Assembly: GCA_029378245.1 (NCBI GenBank)
Contig: JARKIF010000150.1
Coordinates: 1 to 64,000 of the forward strand
Origin: Roridomyces roridus
Taxonomy: Eukaryota > Basidiomycota > Agaricomycetes > Agaricales > Mycenaceae
Length of the DNA: 64,000 nucleotides
Direction of reading: 5' to 3'
Shown in pieces: positions 41,155 through 51,617 of the stretch. Under the pieces are notes generated by a model. That model did not search any database, had not been told where the DNA came from, and was given only the letters and a program-made list of their open reading frames with translations. How positions within the stretch are numbered: position 1 is the stretch's first letter; each line of letters starts with the position of its first letter. Both the position numbers and the translations under genes were made by a program.

Positions 41155-41486
41155 TCATCTCCGTTTTGCCATTTGAACAGTGAGGTTGTCGATGTACATT
41201 TGAAGAGTCTCGTTACCAGACGTGAGCTTTTCGACCTCCTTCTGCACAGTTTGCACGCGTCCCAAGATGGCTAGAAGACGGATTGGTATGTAGCTAGACC
41301 AGATGGACGGAAAACGAACTGCGCAAGTCTTGCTGGGACGCGGCGATATCTCTGGGTGATACAGTGAGATGGAGTGCAAAAAATCCAAACAGGAGCTGAC
41401 TTGAGGAGCTGTTCTTTCTTGAGTGCGTCCTTGATAACGTCGCCCTGTGGTTGAGCAGGGGAGCCCCAGCCATTGCTTTCCTCCAT
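41155..41486 (-). CDS. SCOC-like short coiled-coil protein
   Basis: Small protein. MEESNGWGSPAQPQGDVIKD and ALKKEQLLK are joined by an intron to ILGRVQTVQKEVEKLTSG and NETLQMYIDNLTVQMAKRR. The leucine-heptad C-terminus and NETLQMYIDNL resemble the SCOC family of Golgi/autophagy coiled-coil proteins; orthology is inferred. The intron is about 95 nt if the acceptor after GTCTAG is used, which keeps frame; other acceptors were not in frame. It is head-to-head with RPN13, 81 bp apart. Confidence 0.68.
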
Positions 41487-41567
41487 GATGACGGCAGTCA
41501 GAGGAAGGAGGTGCACAGCCCCCATCAGCGCATACGCGTCGCGTTCTCTTCCAGTCTCTTCCACAGC

Positions 41568-42586
41568 ATGACTGAAACTCTTCTCGCATTCAAAGCTGGC
41601 CGGGCCTTCCGCCGCGAAGCCTCCAACATCGTCGAGCCCAGTCCCACCAAGGGTGCTATCATTCTTACCTCCGGCGAGGATGGTCTCTTTCACTTTACTT
41701 GGAAGAACAGAACGACTGGCGTTGTCGACGAGGACCTGATTCTGTTCCCGTCGGATGCGTCGTTCGTCAAAGTGCCCCAGTCCTCGGGACGCATGTATGT
41801 CCTCAAGTTCTCTTCCTCCAACCAAAGGCACTTTGTGAGCCATTCTCCACCGTTTACCCGAATTGTTGCTCATCCCATGATAGTTCTGGATGCAGGTCCG
41901 ATATGGCACTTCACGACCACAATGGCTGCTGACACCCTCTCTAGGACGCCTCCTCGGCGAGAGATGAAGAATTCGTGAATAACATCAACTTGCTCTTGCA
42001 AGACCCCGAGTCCAACCTTACCTGGAATACCGCCGCCGCGAGCTCTTCTACTCAGGCATCCACCTCTGCTGCGGCAACTGCCCCGTTGATCCCTCCCGAG
42101 CAACTCGCCCAGCTCCAGGCTTTGCTGCGTAACTCGACCACTCCTGCTGCCCCAGGTGTGACTGACTTTGCGACCGTGTCATGGATCATTCTGACCTGGT
42201 CCACAGAGTACTCCTTGACGGACATCCTTACGCCCGCGAACCTTACGCCTCTCTTCACTTCGCATCCCGAATTGATACCAACGTTGTTCCCGCACCTGCC
42301 CCCCGATCTTCCTACTCCCCCATCTGCCGAGGCATTGCAGCGCATCATCAAGTGAGAAATACTTGTGTACATTTCCCTTCGTTGCTGATTTTCTCTCAGC
42401 TCCCCCCAATTCCGTTCTGCTGTCGCGAGCTTTGATCAGGCGCTGCGAACAGGCTTGTTGGGTAATTTGGTGAGGGCCCTCGGTCTGCCCGAGGAGGCCG
42501 GAACTGGGATAGAGCCCTTCTTGCGCGCTGTGCAGGAACAGGCGAACCGGGAACGCGGTGGAGAGGATCGGATGGATACCGATTAG
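41568..42586 (+). CDS. RPN13: Proteasomal ubiquitin receptor RPN13/ADRM1
   Basis: The N-terminal Pru domain binds ubiquitin and Rpn2 on the 19S particle: LLAFKAGRAFRRE, GAIILTSGEDGLFHFTWKNR, LILFPSDASFVKV, GRMYVLKFSSS then RHF-FWMQ-DASSARDEEFVNNIN. FWMQ is encoded on a 12-nt exon (41884-41895) between two GT-AG introns. The C-terminal deubiquitinase-adaptor region is present (YSLTDILTPANLTPLF, EEAGTGIEPFLRAVQ). It ends GEDRMDTD. Exon frames agree. The next gene starts 37 bp downstream on the same strand. Confidence 0.92.
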
Positions 42587-42623
42587 GAACTGTTATCGTC
42601 TGACGTAATTGCATCTCTTGACC

Positions 42624-43505
42624 ATGTCCGCTCGCGTCTGGGCCATGTCTGTAGAACAGCGACAGGATCTCATCAAGGCAGCATTCGAGGGTGACTCGGA
42701 CACTCTTTTTGGCGCTTGCAAGCTCATCGGCGAATGTAGCCAAGAAACACGCGTATAGCCCCTACTCGAAATTTGTTGTCGGTGCTGCACTCCTTGGTAC
42801 CACTTTCGAGAACGTTATATCTCGCCTTTAACGAGTCTCCAGCGGCCGATGGCACGATATACAAGGGAGTCAACGTCGAGAACGCATCCTACGGTACGGT
42901 ACAACGCGTCTCGGCCGACCATCTCTAATCGAAATCCAAAGGTGGGACGATTTGTGCCGAGAGGACGGCGATTGTCAAGGCAGTTGTGCGCCGCCTTTTC
43001 CCTTGGTATCTTTCCGGCTCTGACGAATGCAGAGCGAAGGCACGACCTCCTTCATCGCGCTTGCAGTCGTAACGTAACGCTTTTGCCGAAGGTGGACCCA
43101 CAGAACGCTCATCGTTTTTTGTTTGTGTAGGGATGTTCCTGCGGCGATCTCTCCGTGTGGGATGTGTCGCCAGGCGAGTTGCCTTCTCTTCTCTCCATTC
43201 CAGATCATTCATGAATCCCTGACACATCCTGGCAGGTCATACGCGAGTTCTGCGCACAGGACATGCCTATCCTACTCGTGCCAGGAGATTACCCCAAACC
43301 GCCTGGTGATGAATCTGAAGGCAAGCCTGGAGTTACGGAGGGCGGGGTCAAGCAGACAAGTATTGCGGAGCTTCTCCCCGATAGTTTTGGTCCCGAGCAC
43401 CTCGAGCTGCCGCGGACTGGTGGAAGGTGCGTTTGTTGGTCTGGGATACTACCTACTCCCACACTCACATTTTATAAGGACGTAACTATCGTCCTTGTAC
43501 TTTGA
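42624..43505 (+). CDS. Cytidine deaminase
   Basis: Tetrameric-type zinc cytidine deaminase of pyrimidine salvage: AKKHAYSPYSKFVVGAALL, GVNVENASYG, GTICAERTAIVKAV (CAE motif) and SPCGMCRQ joined to VIREFC, giving the three zinc cysteines. PCGMCRQ forms only if intron 43174-43235 uses a GC donor (CCAG then GCGAGT). Five introns join in frame. The C-terminus after LPDSFGPEHLELPR is uncertain: reading on stops at 43505, and an intron starting near 43430 would give a different tail. It is 37 bp downstream of RPN13. Confidence 0.88.
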
Positions 43506-43732
43506 CAGCAACTTGCTTTTGTTACTTACATCCGTCTTCTGTGTGGCCACCATCACGACCTCTTTGAGGTCCTTATTCTTCTCGCTGCCAAAGTTTTCCG
43601 CCGGTAAACCGCCATGAGAAACACACTAGCGCCTATCATGTTTCTGCCACACTGGCTCGTGGCCATGGAACCCTCTTCTTGTTCTCTTGACATGGTTAAA
43701 TATCGGCCGATTCAAGAGAATCGCGTTCCCCA

Positions 43733-44216
43733 TGTCTCTCGCTAACATGGAAGTATCAACACTTTCTCCTCCATCTGCTCCTGCATACTCCCCATATGAA
43801 CAACCACCGCCCTACAGCGTCCTCGATCGGCACATATCAGGCGCGCACCTTTGCACTTTGCATCATATGTCCTTCGAATAACACTTCATCTCAGTAACGA
43901 CAGACGCACGGATCGAGGAAGCCCAAGTCCAGCAACTATTCCAAGTCGCTCTAGTCAGCACCGCTTCTCCTCCCCGATATGTCTTTCTCACAGGAGGCAG
44001 GGCATAGCACTCTTCCTACTCGTCGCGATTCTCCACGCAGAGACCGCGACCGCAATGCTGAAACAACCTCAGCCGGCGGCGCAGTGCTCGATCGCCATCA
44101 ACTGGTTCACAGTATGCGATCTGCTGACGGTCCTCATGCTAGCTCTATCCGTTTTATGCGCCTCATTACTTGCATCGAAGGTGCATTGCTTCATTTCCGG
44201 AAAATCTAGACGCTGA
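43733..44216 (+). CDS. Hypothetical PPPY-containing protein, weakly supported
   Basis: An open stretch encodes MEVSTLSPPSAPAYSP followed by EQPPPYSVLDRH. The PPPY tetrapeptide is the kind bound by WW domains. A possible GC-AG intron (CATATCAG then GCGCGC, ending ATCTCAG) would join it to a downstream frame with Ser/Arg-rich sequence and two hydrophobic segments (GIALFLLVAILHA; LLTVLMLALSVLCASLLA). Other frames are also open, and I recognise no family. It lies between cytidine deaminase and NSE2; it could be noncoding. Confidence 0.3.
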
Positions 44217-44468
44217 TGGGGACGACAGCAAGAACGAGGCTATAAGCCGCGTCCCTTGACAGAACATGGCATCAACTGGTTACTTGCATTTGGACCTGTA
44301 CTCAAGTTCGCTTGCGTCGGCTCCTTTGGTTCGGGTTTATGGCACTTTTGGATGTGTTGAGAGTAGGACAATTTGTACATGTTCCAATTCTACAGCATGG
44401 ATGAATAAAGTAGGATTAGTACAGACAAGAGCTTGGAACATAGGGTAACGGTATCAGGTTCATTGCAA
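44217..44468. other. Spacer 3' of NSE2
   Basis: About 250 bp without a recognised gene; 3' flank of the minus-strand NSE2 gene. Confidence 0.4.
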
Positions 44469-45678
44469 TCAATCAATGACCTCTTCGGCGTCGCTGTCGT
44501 CCTGGGTCCTGGCCTGCCGGCGCTCGTGGTCCTTGACCTTGCGTGCCAGGTTGGGATTCGGCTTGCACTGCGCGAGGGTAAACGACTTGTTGCACCCGGT
44601 AGCAGGACACGAGATGGCGCCGCGTTTGTTTCCGAAAAACTCGCGGAGAGCGTGGCCAGAGAAGGAGTGGCTGCAGACCGTTCTAACAAGGCTTAGATGA
44701 AATACAAGCTAGGAACGAGTCCAAACTCACGAAGTCAAGGGATCCTTCAGTAGGGTCCTCATTAGAGGGCAGTTGAGGTCTTGCGTCACTCCGCCCATGA
44801 CCACGTCGTCGTCGTCGTCGCTTTCGTCCCCGTCCTCTGCAAAGATGATCAGCAAAGGTGTGGGAGATGCCGAGCAGTATACCTCGCGGGATGAAATCTG
44901 TGATGGGAGGCATGGCACTTCCATCGTGATCCACGCTCTGGTTCGAGGTCAGTAGAGAAACGAGATTAGAGGGCAACGCGTACATATATGGCTTCCTTGA
45001 AATCAACATACTGATCATTCTTGGCGTATTTCTGACGCGTCGTTTTGCCGTCGTACTCGGCATTCATACCATCCACAAGCAAGAGGTATTGTTCCTTTGC
45101 GTTGGTCTGCACTATTCAGATACATTCGAATAGAAAAGTGACTCTCACCATTGGTGTACCGGTCGCGATACTTTGTATGAGGTCGGTCAAGACCTTGTTG
45201 TGTCCTTGCATGACAGCCTGGACGTCTAGCAAACTCTTCATGACGCGGTCCAGCTCTGCCAGGCCGTCTTCCGCCTCCTCTCCCGCGACTTCAGCCAGGG
45301 ACGCAGCAGCGTGAGCAATGGAATGTGCGGGGTTGTGCATGACCTCCTCCACGGAGGCCCAGTCCTTGGCAAAGCCCTGTATCTTGGCACAATCAGCCTT
45401 GTCGAGGGGCTGCTCTGGAAAGTCCTCGATGTCGATGGCATCGTCCGAGTCCGAGTCTTCCTCAAGCTGAGGCTTTTGTTCCTTTGCAGCAGGCGCCTTG
45501 CCCTTCTCCTTCTTCACCGCGGGCTTCTTCTCCTTTTGGCTGGCTGCGACGCGTTGTCGACATCGTCATCGACGTCGTCGGCTTGAGCGTGACGGGGCTG
45601 GGTATCTTGCGCCTCTTCATCAATGTCTGACGATGCCTGTCGAGCGGCACGCTTTCTGCGGGAAGTGGGTACCGGCAT
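44469..45678 (-). CDS. NSE2: SUMO E3 ligase NSE2/MMS21 of the SMC5/6 complex
   Basis: The C-terminal SP-RING is clear: LNCPLMRTLLKDPLTS, then VCSHSFSGHAL, and CPATGCNKSFTLAQCKPNPNLARKVK with zinc ligands Cys, His, Cys, Cys. The N-terminal half has acidic and Lys-rich linkers and a coiled coil (IQGFAKDWASVEEVM, RVMKSLLDVQAVMQGHNKVLTDLIQ) for SMC5 binding. Frames before (DNASQPAK) and after (KEKKPAVKKEKG) fit perfectly if one A is added to the AAAA run at 45534-45537; a 41-nt intron is a poorer alternative. Head-to-head with the uS12m gene, 87 bp apart. Confidence 0.83.
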
Positions 45679-45765
45679 GATGGTTTTGGTTAAAGACGCG
45701 CCTGTGTTTGGCACTGTTACTTTCCGACCGCGTTTGACAAACAAACAAACTGTAGAATCTCCACC

Positions 45766-46357
45766 ATGTTTGCGGCTCTGCGGGCCTGCTGTGCCCGACC
45801 ATCCCTGCTACCCCGCGCGCTGAACCGACCATCCCAATCTATACTCTTGTCTCAATTTACCCGCGCATTCCACCCTACCCCAACTCCGCTTGCTACCCTC
45901 AATCAAGCATGCAAGCGTAAAAGACATAACCGCCGCATCGCCAAAGCCCGCTCCCCACTGCTCAAGGGGTGTCCCCAGCTCAAAGGCGTCTGCTCCCAAG
46001 TCTTTGTAGCCAAACCCAAAAAACCCAATTCCGGGAAACGGAAGGTTGCGAGGGTGAAGCTGTCGACGGGCAAATCGTGCATGGCGTACATCGCCGGGGA
46101 AGGACATAATTTGCAGGAACATAGTGTGGTCTTGGTGCGAGGAGGAGGGGCCCAGGATTTGCCTGGTGTACAGTGCGTATCCTTGGCTGTTTTCCTGCTA
46201 AGCTCATTGCTTTCTAGGTACAAGATTGTTCGGGGAGCACTCGATCTCAGCGGTGTCGTCAATCGCATGCGAGCCCGGAGTCGTTACGGGTGGGTCTTAT
46301 TCTTATTGCTACTCCTTGCCTCACCACAATTCTAGAGTCAAGAAACCGAAAAAGTAA
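45766..46357 (+). CDS. MRPS12: Mitochondrial ribosomal protein uS12m
   Basis: Small-subunit decoding-centre protein. A basic N-terminal targeting sequence ([19 protein letters not shown]...) is followed by the S12 core: [85 protein letters not shown]. Two introns join in frame, giving the short end SRYGVKKPKK. Length and motifs are normal for the family. Confidence 0.95.
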
Positions 46358-46425
46358 TAGATACATGTGTAGTTGGATACAAGATGGTTCAATGCCTGTT
46401 GAAGACTCGTCACGTTCGCCCCTCC

Positions 46426-48457
46426 TCAAGCCACCGTCAGCTCTGCCGCCTCTAGCGCCGTCTCAAAGAATCCCAATAACACCTCCGTCTCCTCCATCCC
46501 AACACTCACCCTGACCAGCGTTGGCTCAACCCCAAAGCCCTCGGCCCACTTCAACTCTTGATAATGTGCCAGAATCGTATACGGACACGCCAGCGTAAAG
46601 TTGGTCCCCAGACTCGGCCCTTTGTAGCACGCCAACGCGTCAAAAAATGCCATGGCGGCAGGCATAGATGTGAATGTCACAGAGAACAACCCGCCGTACC
46701 CTCCCTCGGGGAGATCGCGCGCCGGATCACCTTTGATCCTGCAAAAGTCGTAATTCTCGCGCGAGGAGAATTTGGGGTAAAACACCTCTTTCACGACCGA
46801 GGTGGGCGACGCCAATTTCTTGGCTTGCAAAAAGTTGCACACGGCCTCTGCGTTGGCGTCAATGATGGGTACCCGTCTCTTGAAATCGCGGGAATTGCGT
46901 TCCATGTAGATGGCGTCTTGGTCAAAGTATGTGTCTTCGTAGTTGGCGGTCATGTGTGCTTTCAGCGCCGCGTAATGCCGACGCTGGGGGTTCAAACACA
47001 GACTGACAAGCAGTGAGAAAGTAAAATGAGGCGATATGAAGAGAGACGAACCTGCCGCCCATCACATTCGAGTAGCCGCTAAACACCTTGGTGAGACTGC
47101 TCACGACGATGTCCGCATAGGGAAACACCTCGACGTTGATGAAGCAGCCCACGGTCTCGTCAATGACGACCAGGAAATCGTATTTATCAGAAAGGGCCCG
47201 CAGACGAGGTAAATCCGCAGATCGTAGGAGGGGATTCGAGGGGAATTCCGTGAACAACGAGAGGATGGGAGGGGTACTCGGATCGCGCGCGCGGCCCTCT
47301 TCTAATATCTTCTCGAGGTCGTCAAGGTTGCCATCAGCTAAAAAGTGGCAGCCTTGGCCCCATTTTTCGAGAACTTTGAGCGTGTCGGTGTATGTGAATC
47401 TAAACCAAATTAACGATGAGGTGAGGAGTAAAAGTAAAACTCACCCAAGACAAACACTCTTCTGTGGAGGTCGCACAGCGAGACATAGCTGGTGAGCAGA
47501 CCAGATGGCACCCATTCCCGTAGGGAACAAAAACACGTCGTTTTCGGAAAGACCCTCGATGCCTCGGGTGCTCGGGCCGAGTGCAACCTCGTTACTTCCC
47601 GCACACGGCCGGTCAATGCATTCGCCCGGACTGTCGCGTACGACAACGCTTGCTATCCTGCGACGTAAAGCGCGTTTAGCAGCTGCGGCAGACGCAATGG
47701 GAAGGTTCCGTCCGTAGCGCTCTTCGAGGTACACTGAGTGGTCGAGGCCAAGACCCTCCGCAACTCGCGTTTCCGTGGGTGACGGTGGGGAGGCTTTTGT
47801 TGCAGAATAATGCTTGTTCAACGCCTTGCGCGGGGTGTTTTTCAGGCCGTTGGGTATGAAGGCGTTCTCGGCAGGGAGGAGAGACAGACAGTGCTCTGCG
47901 AGGCGACTCGAAATGCCGAGTCCCGTGTGCTGCCAGAATTCCTTGGCCACAGGAAATGCATCTGCAGGGAATAGGACTATGTGCAGATTGGCCGAGGCGG
48001 CAGAGAGAGGTGTCGTGTCCTCGTTCACACAGGGACCTTGCTTGAGCTTGTCCTCTGGACAGATGGAAAAGTGAATGAGCCGCGGGGTGACTGAAGGTAG
48101 TCCCAATTTCGATGAACGGTCTTGGATGAAGGATCGGCATAGTTCGGCGATCCGATGGGAGGGGAAGAGCATGCAGCTTTCGTTTCTAGTTCCAAATTTC
48201 TGAGCACACAAGTCTGCGAGCTAGCAGAGAGTCAGACGACTTTGAGTGAAAGGAGATGAATGTACCTTGACTATGCTGAGATGAATGAAAAAACGCGGAT
48301 AGCCCGACACCATGGCGTCCACGACGCGTTTCTCTGCCTCTTCATAGCCAACATTGTCTTGCCATTTCGGGAGGGAGACAGATATCGCATGAGCGGTGTC
48401 TGCGGGCACTGCCAGGCCAAGGGGAACGTCTGTACTGGTCTTGGTCTTGGTGGGCAT
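46426..48457 (-). CDS. STR2: Cystathionine gamma-synthase (STR2-type, PLP-dependent)
   Basis: Transsulfuration enzyme joining cysteine to an activated homoserine to make cystathionine. Fold-type I PLP enzyme with the Str2-like N-terminal extension ([17 protein letters not shown]). Central parts are [58 protein letters not shown] and the lysine loop [16 protein letters not shown]. The C-terminal PLP domain ends [19 protein letters not shown]. Four introns join in frame. Starts [14 protein letters not shown]. Confidence 0.92.
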
Positions 48458-48775
48458 GAGATGAGCGCGAGGCGATGGAGCGAGTCATTTATTTATCTCA
48501 AGATGGTTATCGGCCGACGAAGACCGATGGTCAAGCAAGGTCAAACTCGCTACTCCATTGACCTATTCAGGTAATTTACGCCGAGGCTCGAAGAATTACA
48601 CACAATAGAATATGCTACAGTGCAGTCAGGGCGAGCATGCCCGTACGTCGCAGATATTGGAAATGCAGACAAGTGCTTGCATGAAGGCGATGCTGGCAAG
48701 GCAGTAGTAGATGAACCGCATGGGCTCGGATATCCAGCATGACTCAGATATCCAACGACGCATAGCTCGTAAGCG

Positions 48776-49246
48776 TCATTTCCCCTTGCCAGTTTTGGAG
48801 GATGACCTGGCAAACATGAAGCCCAGTAACAGAATCGCAAGACCGACGTACGCGTCGGGCGCCGTATTTTTCATGATTGTGAGTTTACCGCTCGATGCTG
48901 CAGAGACCATTTGCTGCTCAATCGACTTGTTGATCTTGGCGGTGAGATTCTGTGGGCGAAATTGAGTTTGTTGGACGGTGCAGGAAAGATTTCGGCAGAG
49001 CAGACCTTGTGCATAGCCGCTTGCTTCACCAGTATCGTTTTCTTGCGGGAAAATTGGGATACATACGGCCATTTGGGAGGTCGAGCGCACCTTTGGAGCA
49101 ATGTACCGTTTTCCTTTCTTCGTGCCAGCAGCAGCCTGTGAAACCAGTGAATTTTGATTTGATTCAGCGCCTCTGTAGCGGACCTTGGCTGCTTGTCTTG
49201 AGGACGAAGCTTTAGCCTGCAAGCCTTTAGTTTTGCCTTGAGCCAT
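48776..49246 (-). CDS. UPF0390 (LYDG10-like) small basic protein with hydrophobic tail
   Basis: Three exons joined by phase-0 introns give MAQGKTKGLQAKASSSRQA, GTKKGKRYIAPK and NLTAKINKSIEQQMVSAASS, then GKLTIMKN. This is the UPF0390 family of small, probably nucleolar proteins of unknown role. After MKN the frame continues into DAYVGLAILLLGFMFA and a short basic end (SSSKTGKGK), which looks like a membrane tail and is not usual for the family. Either it is real, or a further splice or end was missed. Starts 63 bp from the divergent NDUFA9 gene. Confidence 0.75.
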   Translation of the reverse strand: MAQGKTKGLQAKASSSRQAAKVRYRGAESNQNSLVSQAAAGTKKGKRYIAPKVRSTSQMAVCIPIFPQENDTGEASGYAQGLLCRNLSCTVQQTQFRPQNLTAKINKSIEQQMVSAASSGKLTIMKNTAPDAYVGLAILLLGFMFARSSSKTGKGK

Positions 49247-49309
49247 CGCCGCCGAGAGCAAGAGATTGTTATTTGTTCGCCAAACACACGTTACTCTCGA
49301 CTTGCCCGG

Positions 49310-50698
49310 ATGCTTCGCGTGCAGCGCTGCCTAGCGTCCCCAGGCAAGGTCTGTGTTCTCATCCACGCTCCTCGACGCTCCTCATCTCTCCCAGCGCGCC
49401 TACCACGACCTCGTCACCTTCCCAGCCACTGGTAAACCCGTTGTTGCCCATGGCCCGCCCGGATACAGCGCCGTGTCCGGCCATACTGTCACCGTCTTTG
49501 GCTCTACCGGCTTTCTGGGCAGATATCTCGTGTCCAAGCTCGGTGAGCCGCCCCCGTCAGCATGAGCTCACTGCGGTCGCCCTGATCCTTCGAACAGCCA
49601 AAATGGGAACCCAGGTTATCGTCCCCTACCGAGAAGAAGATGAGGCTCGTCACCTGAAACCTATGGGCGACCTGGGTCAGATCGTCCGTATGGTACGACC
49701 TCGGTTCAAACGGCCCGACACGCTCACTGACGGTTCTATCCTGTAGGAGTGGGACATCCGGAGCGACGAACAAATCGCGGAATGTGTCAGGCACTCTGAT
49801 GTCGTCTACAATCTCGTTGGCCGTGACTATGAGACCAAGTGAGTGGTACGCGCTCAGTTGACCTCGCCACTGTGTTCACGCCCGTCAGAAACTTTGATTA
49901 CCACTCGGTCCATGTTGCTGGCGCCGAGAAAATTGCTGCCGTATCTGCTCAGTGCGGTGTATCGCAGCTGGTTCACGTCTCTCATCTGAATGCATCCGTG
50001 TCCTCTCCTTCCAAGTTTTATCAAACCAAAGCACTCGGCGAGGAACGCGTCAAGGCCGTCTTTCCCACCGCTACTATTGTTAGGCCCGGGTCCATGTACG
50101 GCTTCGAAGATAGACTGCTCAATCAAATTGCCAGTGCGTCATACGACTCTCCGCAGCACCCTTGGCATCCTGACCGCGTTTTTTCTAGTCTCGCCCTGGT
50201 GGTGGAAACTAAACCAAGGCAAGACTCAAATACGCCCAGCCCACGTAACGTCCCTATCCCCAGGAGCCGATTCGATGCTGACCAGTCGCCAAGATCCTGG
50301 ATGTAGCCCAAGTGCTTGCGGATCTCATGGCGACGCCGCAGATGTCTCGGACGCTGATGCTTCCGGGCCCGTCTACGCTGACCTACGCGTATTTGCTCGA
50401 CCTGGTCTCTGCCGTGACGCTCCGGTCGTTCCACTCGTATGCACCCGAAATACCCCGCGGAATTGCCACTGCCGTAGCCCAAGTCGCACAGGCCGTGTGG
50501 TGGCCCATCGTCAGTCCGGATGAGGTGACAAGACGGTTTATGGATGACAGCAATGTTCCTGGAGATTGGGAGGAGTTGGGAATCACACCCACGGAGATTG
50601 AACCGCTTGCACTCAAGTATCTGCGGCGGTATCGGACAACGGACACGTATACTGAGCCCGTGGCATTCCCTGCACGACCGTCTCTTGTAAGTGCTTGA
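49310..50698 (+). CDS. Complex I 40-kDa (NDUFA9-type) subunit
   Basis: Accessory subunit of mitochondrial NADH:ubiquinone oxidoreductase, SDR-like with bound NADPH. The N-terminal targeting exon [13 protein letters not shown] is spliced to [15 protein letters not shown]. Then come the Rossmann loop [86 protein letters not shown] and [17 protein letters not shown]. Introns after LLNQIA and after RPAH were placed by keeping this conserved order. It ends with a basic loop region and [12 protein letters not shown]. Confidence 0.9.
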
Positions 50699-50901
50699 AT
50701 CTATACTTTTAATACTGTGCTGAGGACGAGATAGACGGCATAATAGTATACGATCAAGTTCGTGTATCATTAGAGTATTAAACAAGTATCTTTTTTCGTC
50801 TGCTTTGCTGCGGTTCGCGGGAAAGCCAGCTATGAATGAGGAGGGTGGTGTTGCGTGCTGAGTGATAATGCGAAGGGCGTGGGTACGAAAAGCTCGGGTG
50901 T
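50699..50901. other. Convergent spacer, NDUFA9 and TOM22
   Basis: About 200 bp, AT-rich after the NDUFA9 stop. Shared 3' flanks; nothing else seen. Confidence 0.35.
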
Positions 50902-51387
50902 TCAGAATCCGGGTGGCACCAAGGCTTTGGGTTGGCCTTGGTTTGAAGGCGGGTACATGGATGGGGCAAGCATCTGGCAAAGTGTGAGGGAGGATGACGC
51001 TATGGCCAAGGAGCTAAGACTGACCGACTGCTGTCCCTGCTGTTGCTCCAAGAACTCTCTCTCCTGGGCGACAATCTTGGCCTCGTCCTCCAACACGAGG
51101 GCCAATGGGAGAGCGACAAGGAGTGCGGAGGTTGTTAATATCCACACTAGGTTTCCGACGCGTTTCCCACCGGCTTTGAGGAAGGAAGCGGATTTTTGGA
51201 CGCGCTGGGAGATGGCGTGCCTGGTCGTCGGGGGAACAATGTCGACGAGCGCGGCGATGCGGTCAAGCAAGGTCTCGTCAGTGTCGATGTCTGAGGAGAC
51301 GGAGGAGAGGGAGGAGGTCGAGGACGCCTTGGAGGAGGCATCTGAGCCGTAGGGCGAGTTGGACTCTTCGACGGTGACTTTAACCAT
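50902..51387 (-). CDS. TOM22: Mitochondrial import receptor TOM22
   Basis: Central receptor of the TOM complex. An intronless frame begins MVKVTVEESNSPYGSDASS with a Ser/acidic cytosolic domain. Next are ETLLDRIAALVDIVPPTTRHAIS and SFLKAGGKRVGNLVWILTTS leading into the single span ALLVALPLALVLE, then EAKIVAQEREFLEQQQ. The Pro in the span and the flanking basic residues match Tom22. A longer than usual C-terminal tail ends PKALVPPGF. Divergent from the Zn2Cys6 gene, 230 bp apart. Confidence 0.9.
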   Translation of the reverse strand: MVKVTVEESNSPYGSDASSKASSTSSLSSVSSDIDTDETLLDRIAALVDIVPPTTRHAISQRVQKSASFLKAGGKRVGNLVWILTTSALLVALPLALVLEDEAKIVAQEREFLEQQQGQQSVSLSSLAIASSSLTLCQMLAPSMYPPSNQGQPKALVPPGF

Positions 51388-51617
51388 TTTTTGTTTGTTG
51401 CTGTTGTGTGATTGCGTTCTTGGCGGTGGTCTCCCTCATCCTGGGAGCCGCGAAATTCACTCGCAAAAATAAGGTTTCTTCATGGATAGATGTCTGTTTT
51501 GTATTCCACATTTTTTCGAATGACTCTGGGTTACGAGTTGGAGACGGAGGCTGCGGTACCGGAGAAGGATCACATCAATATTTAATCAATACACTCTTCC
51601 TCTCTCTCAAACCCACC

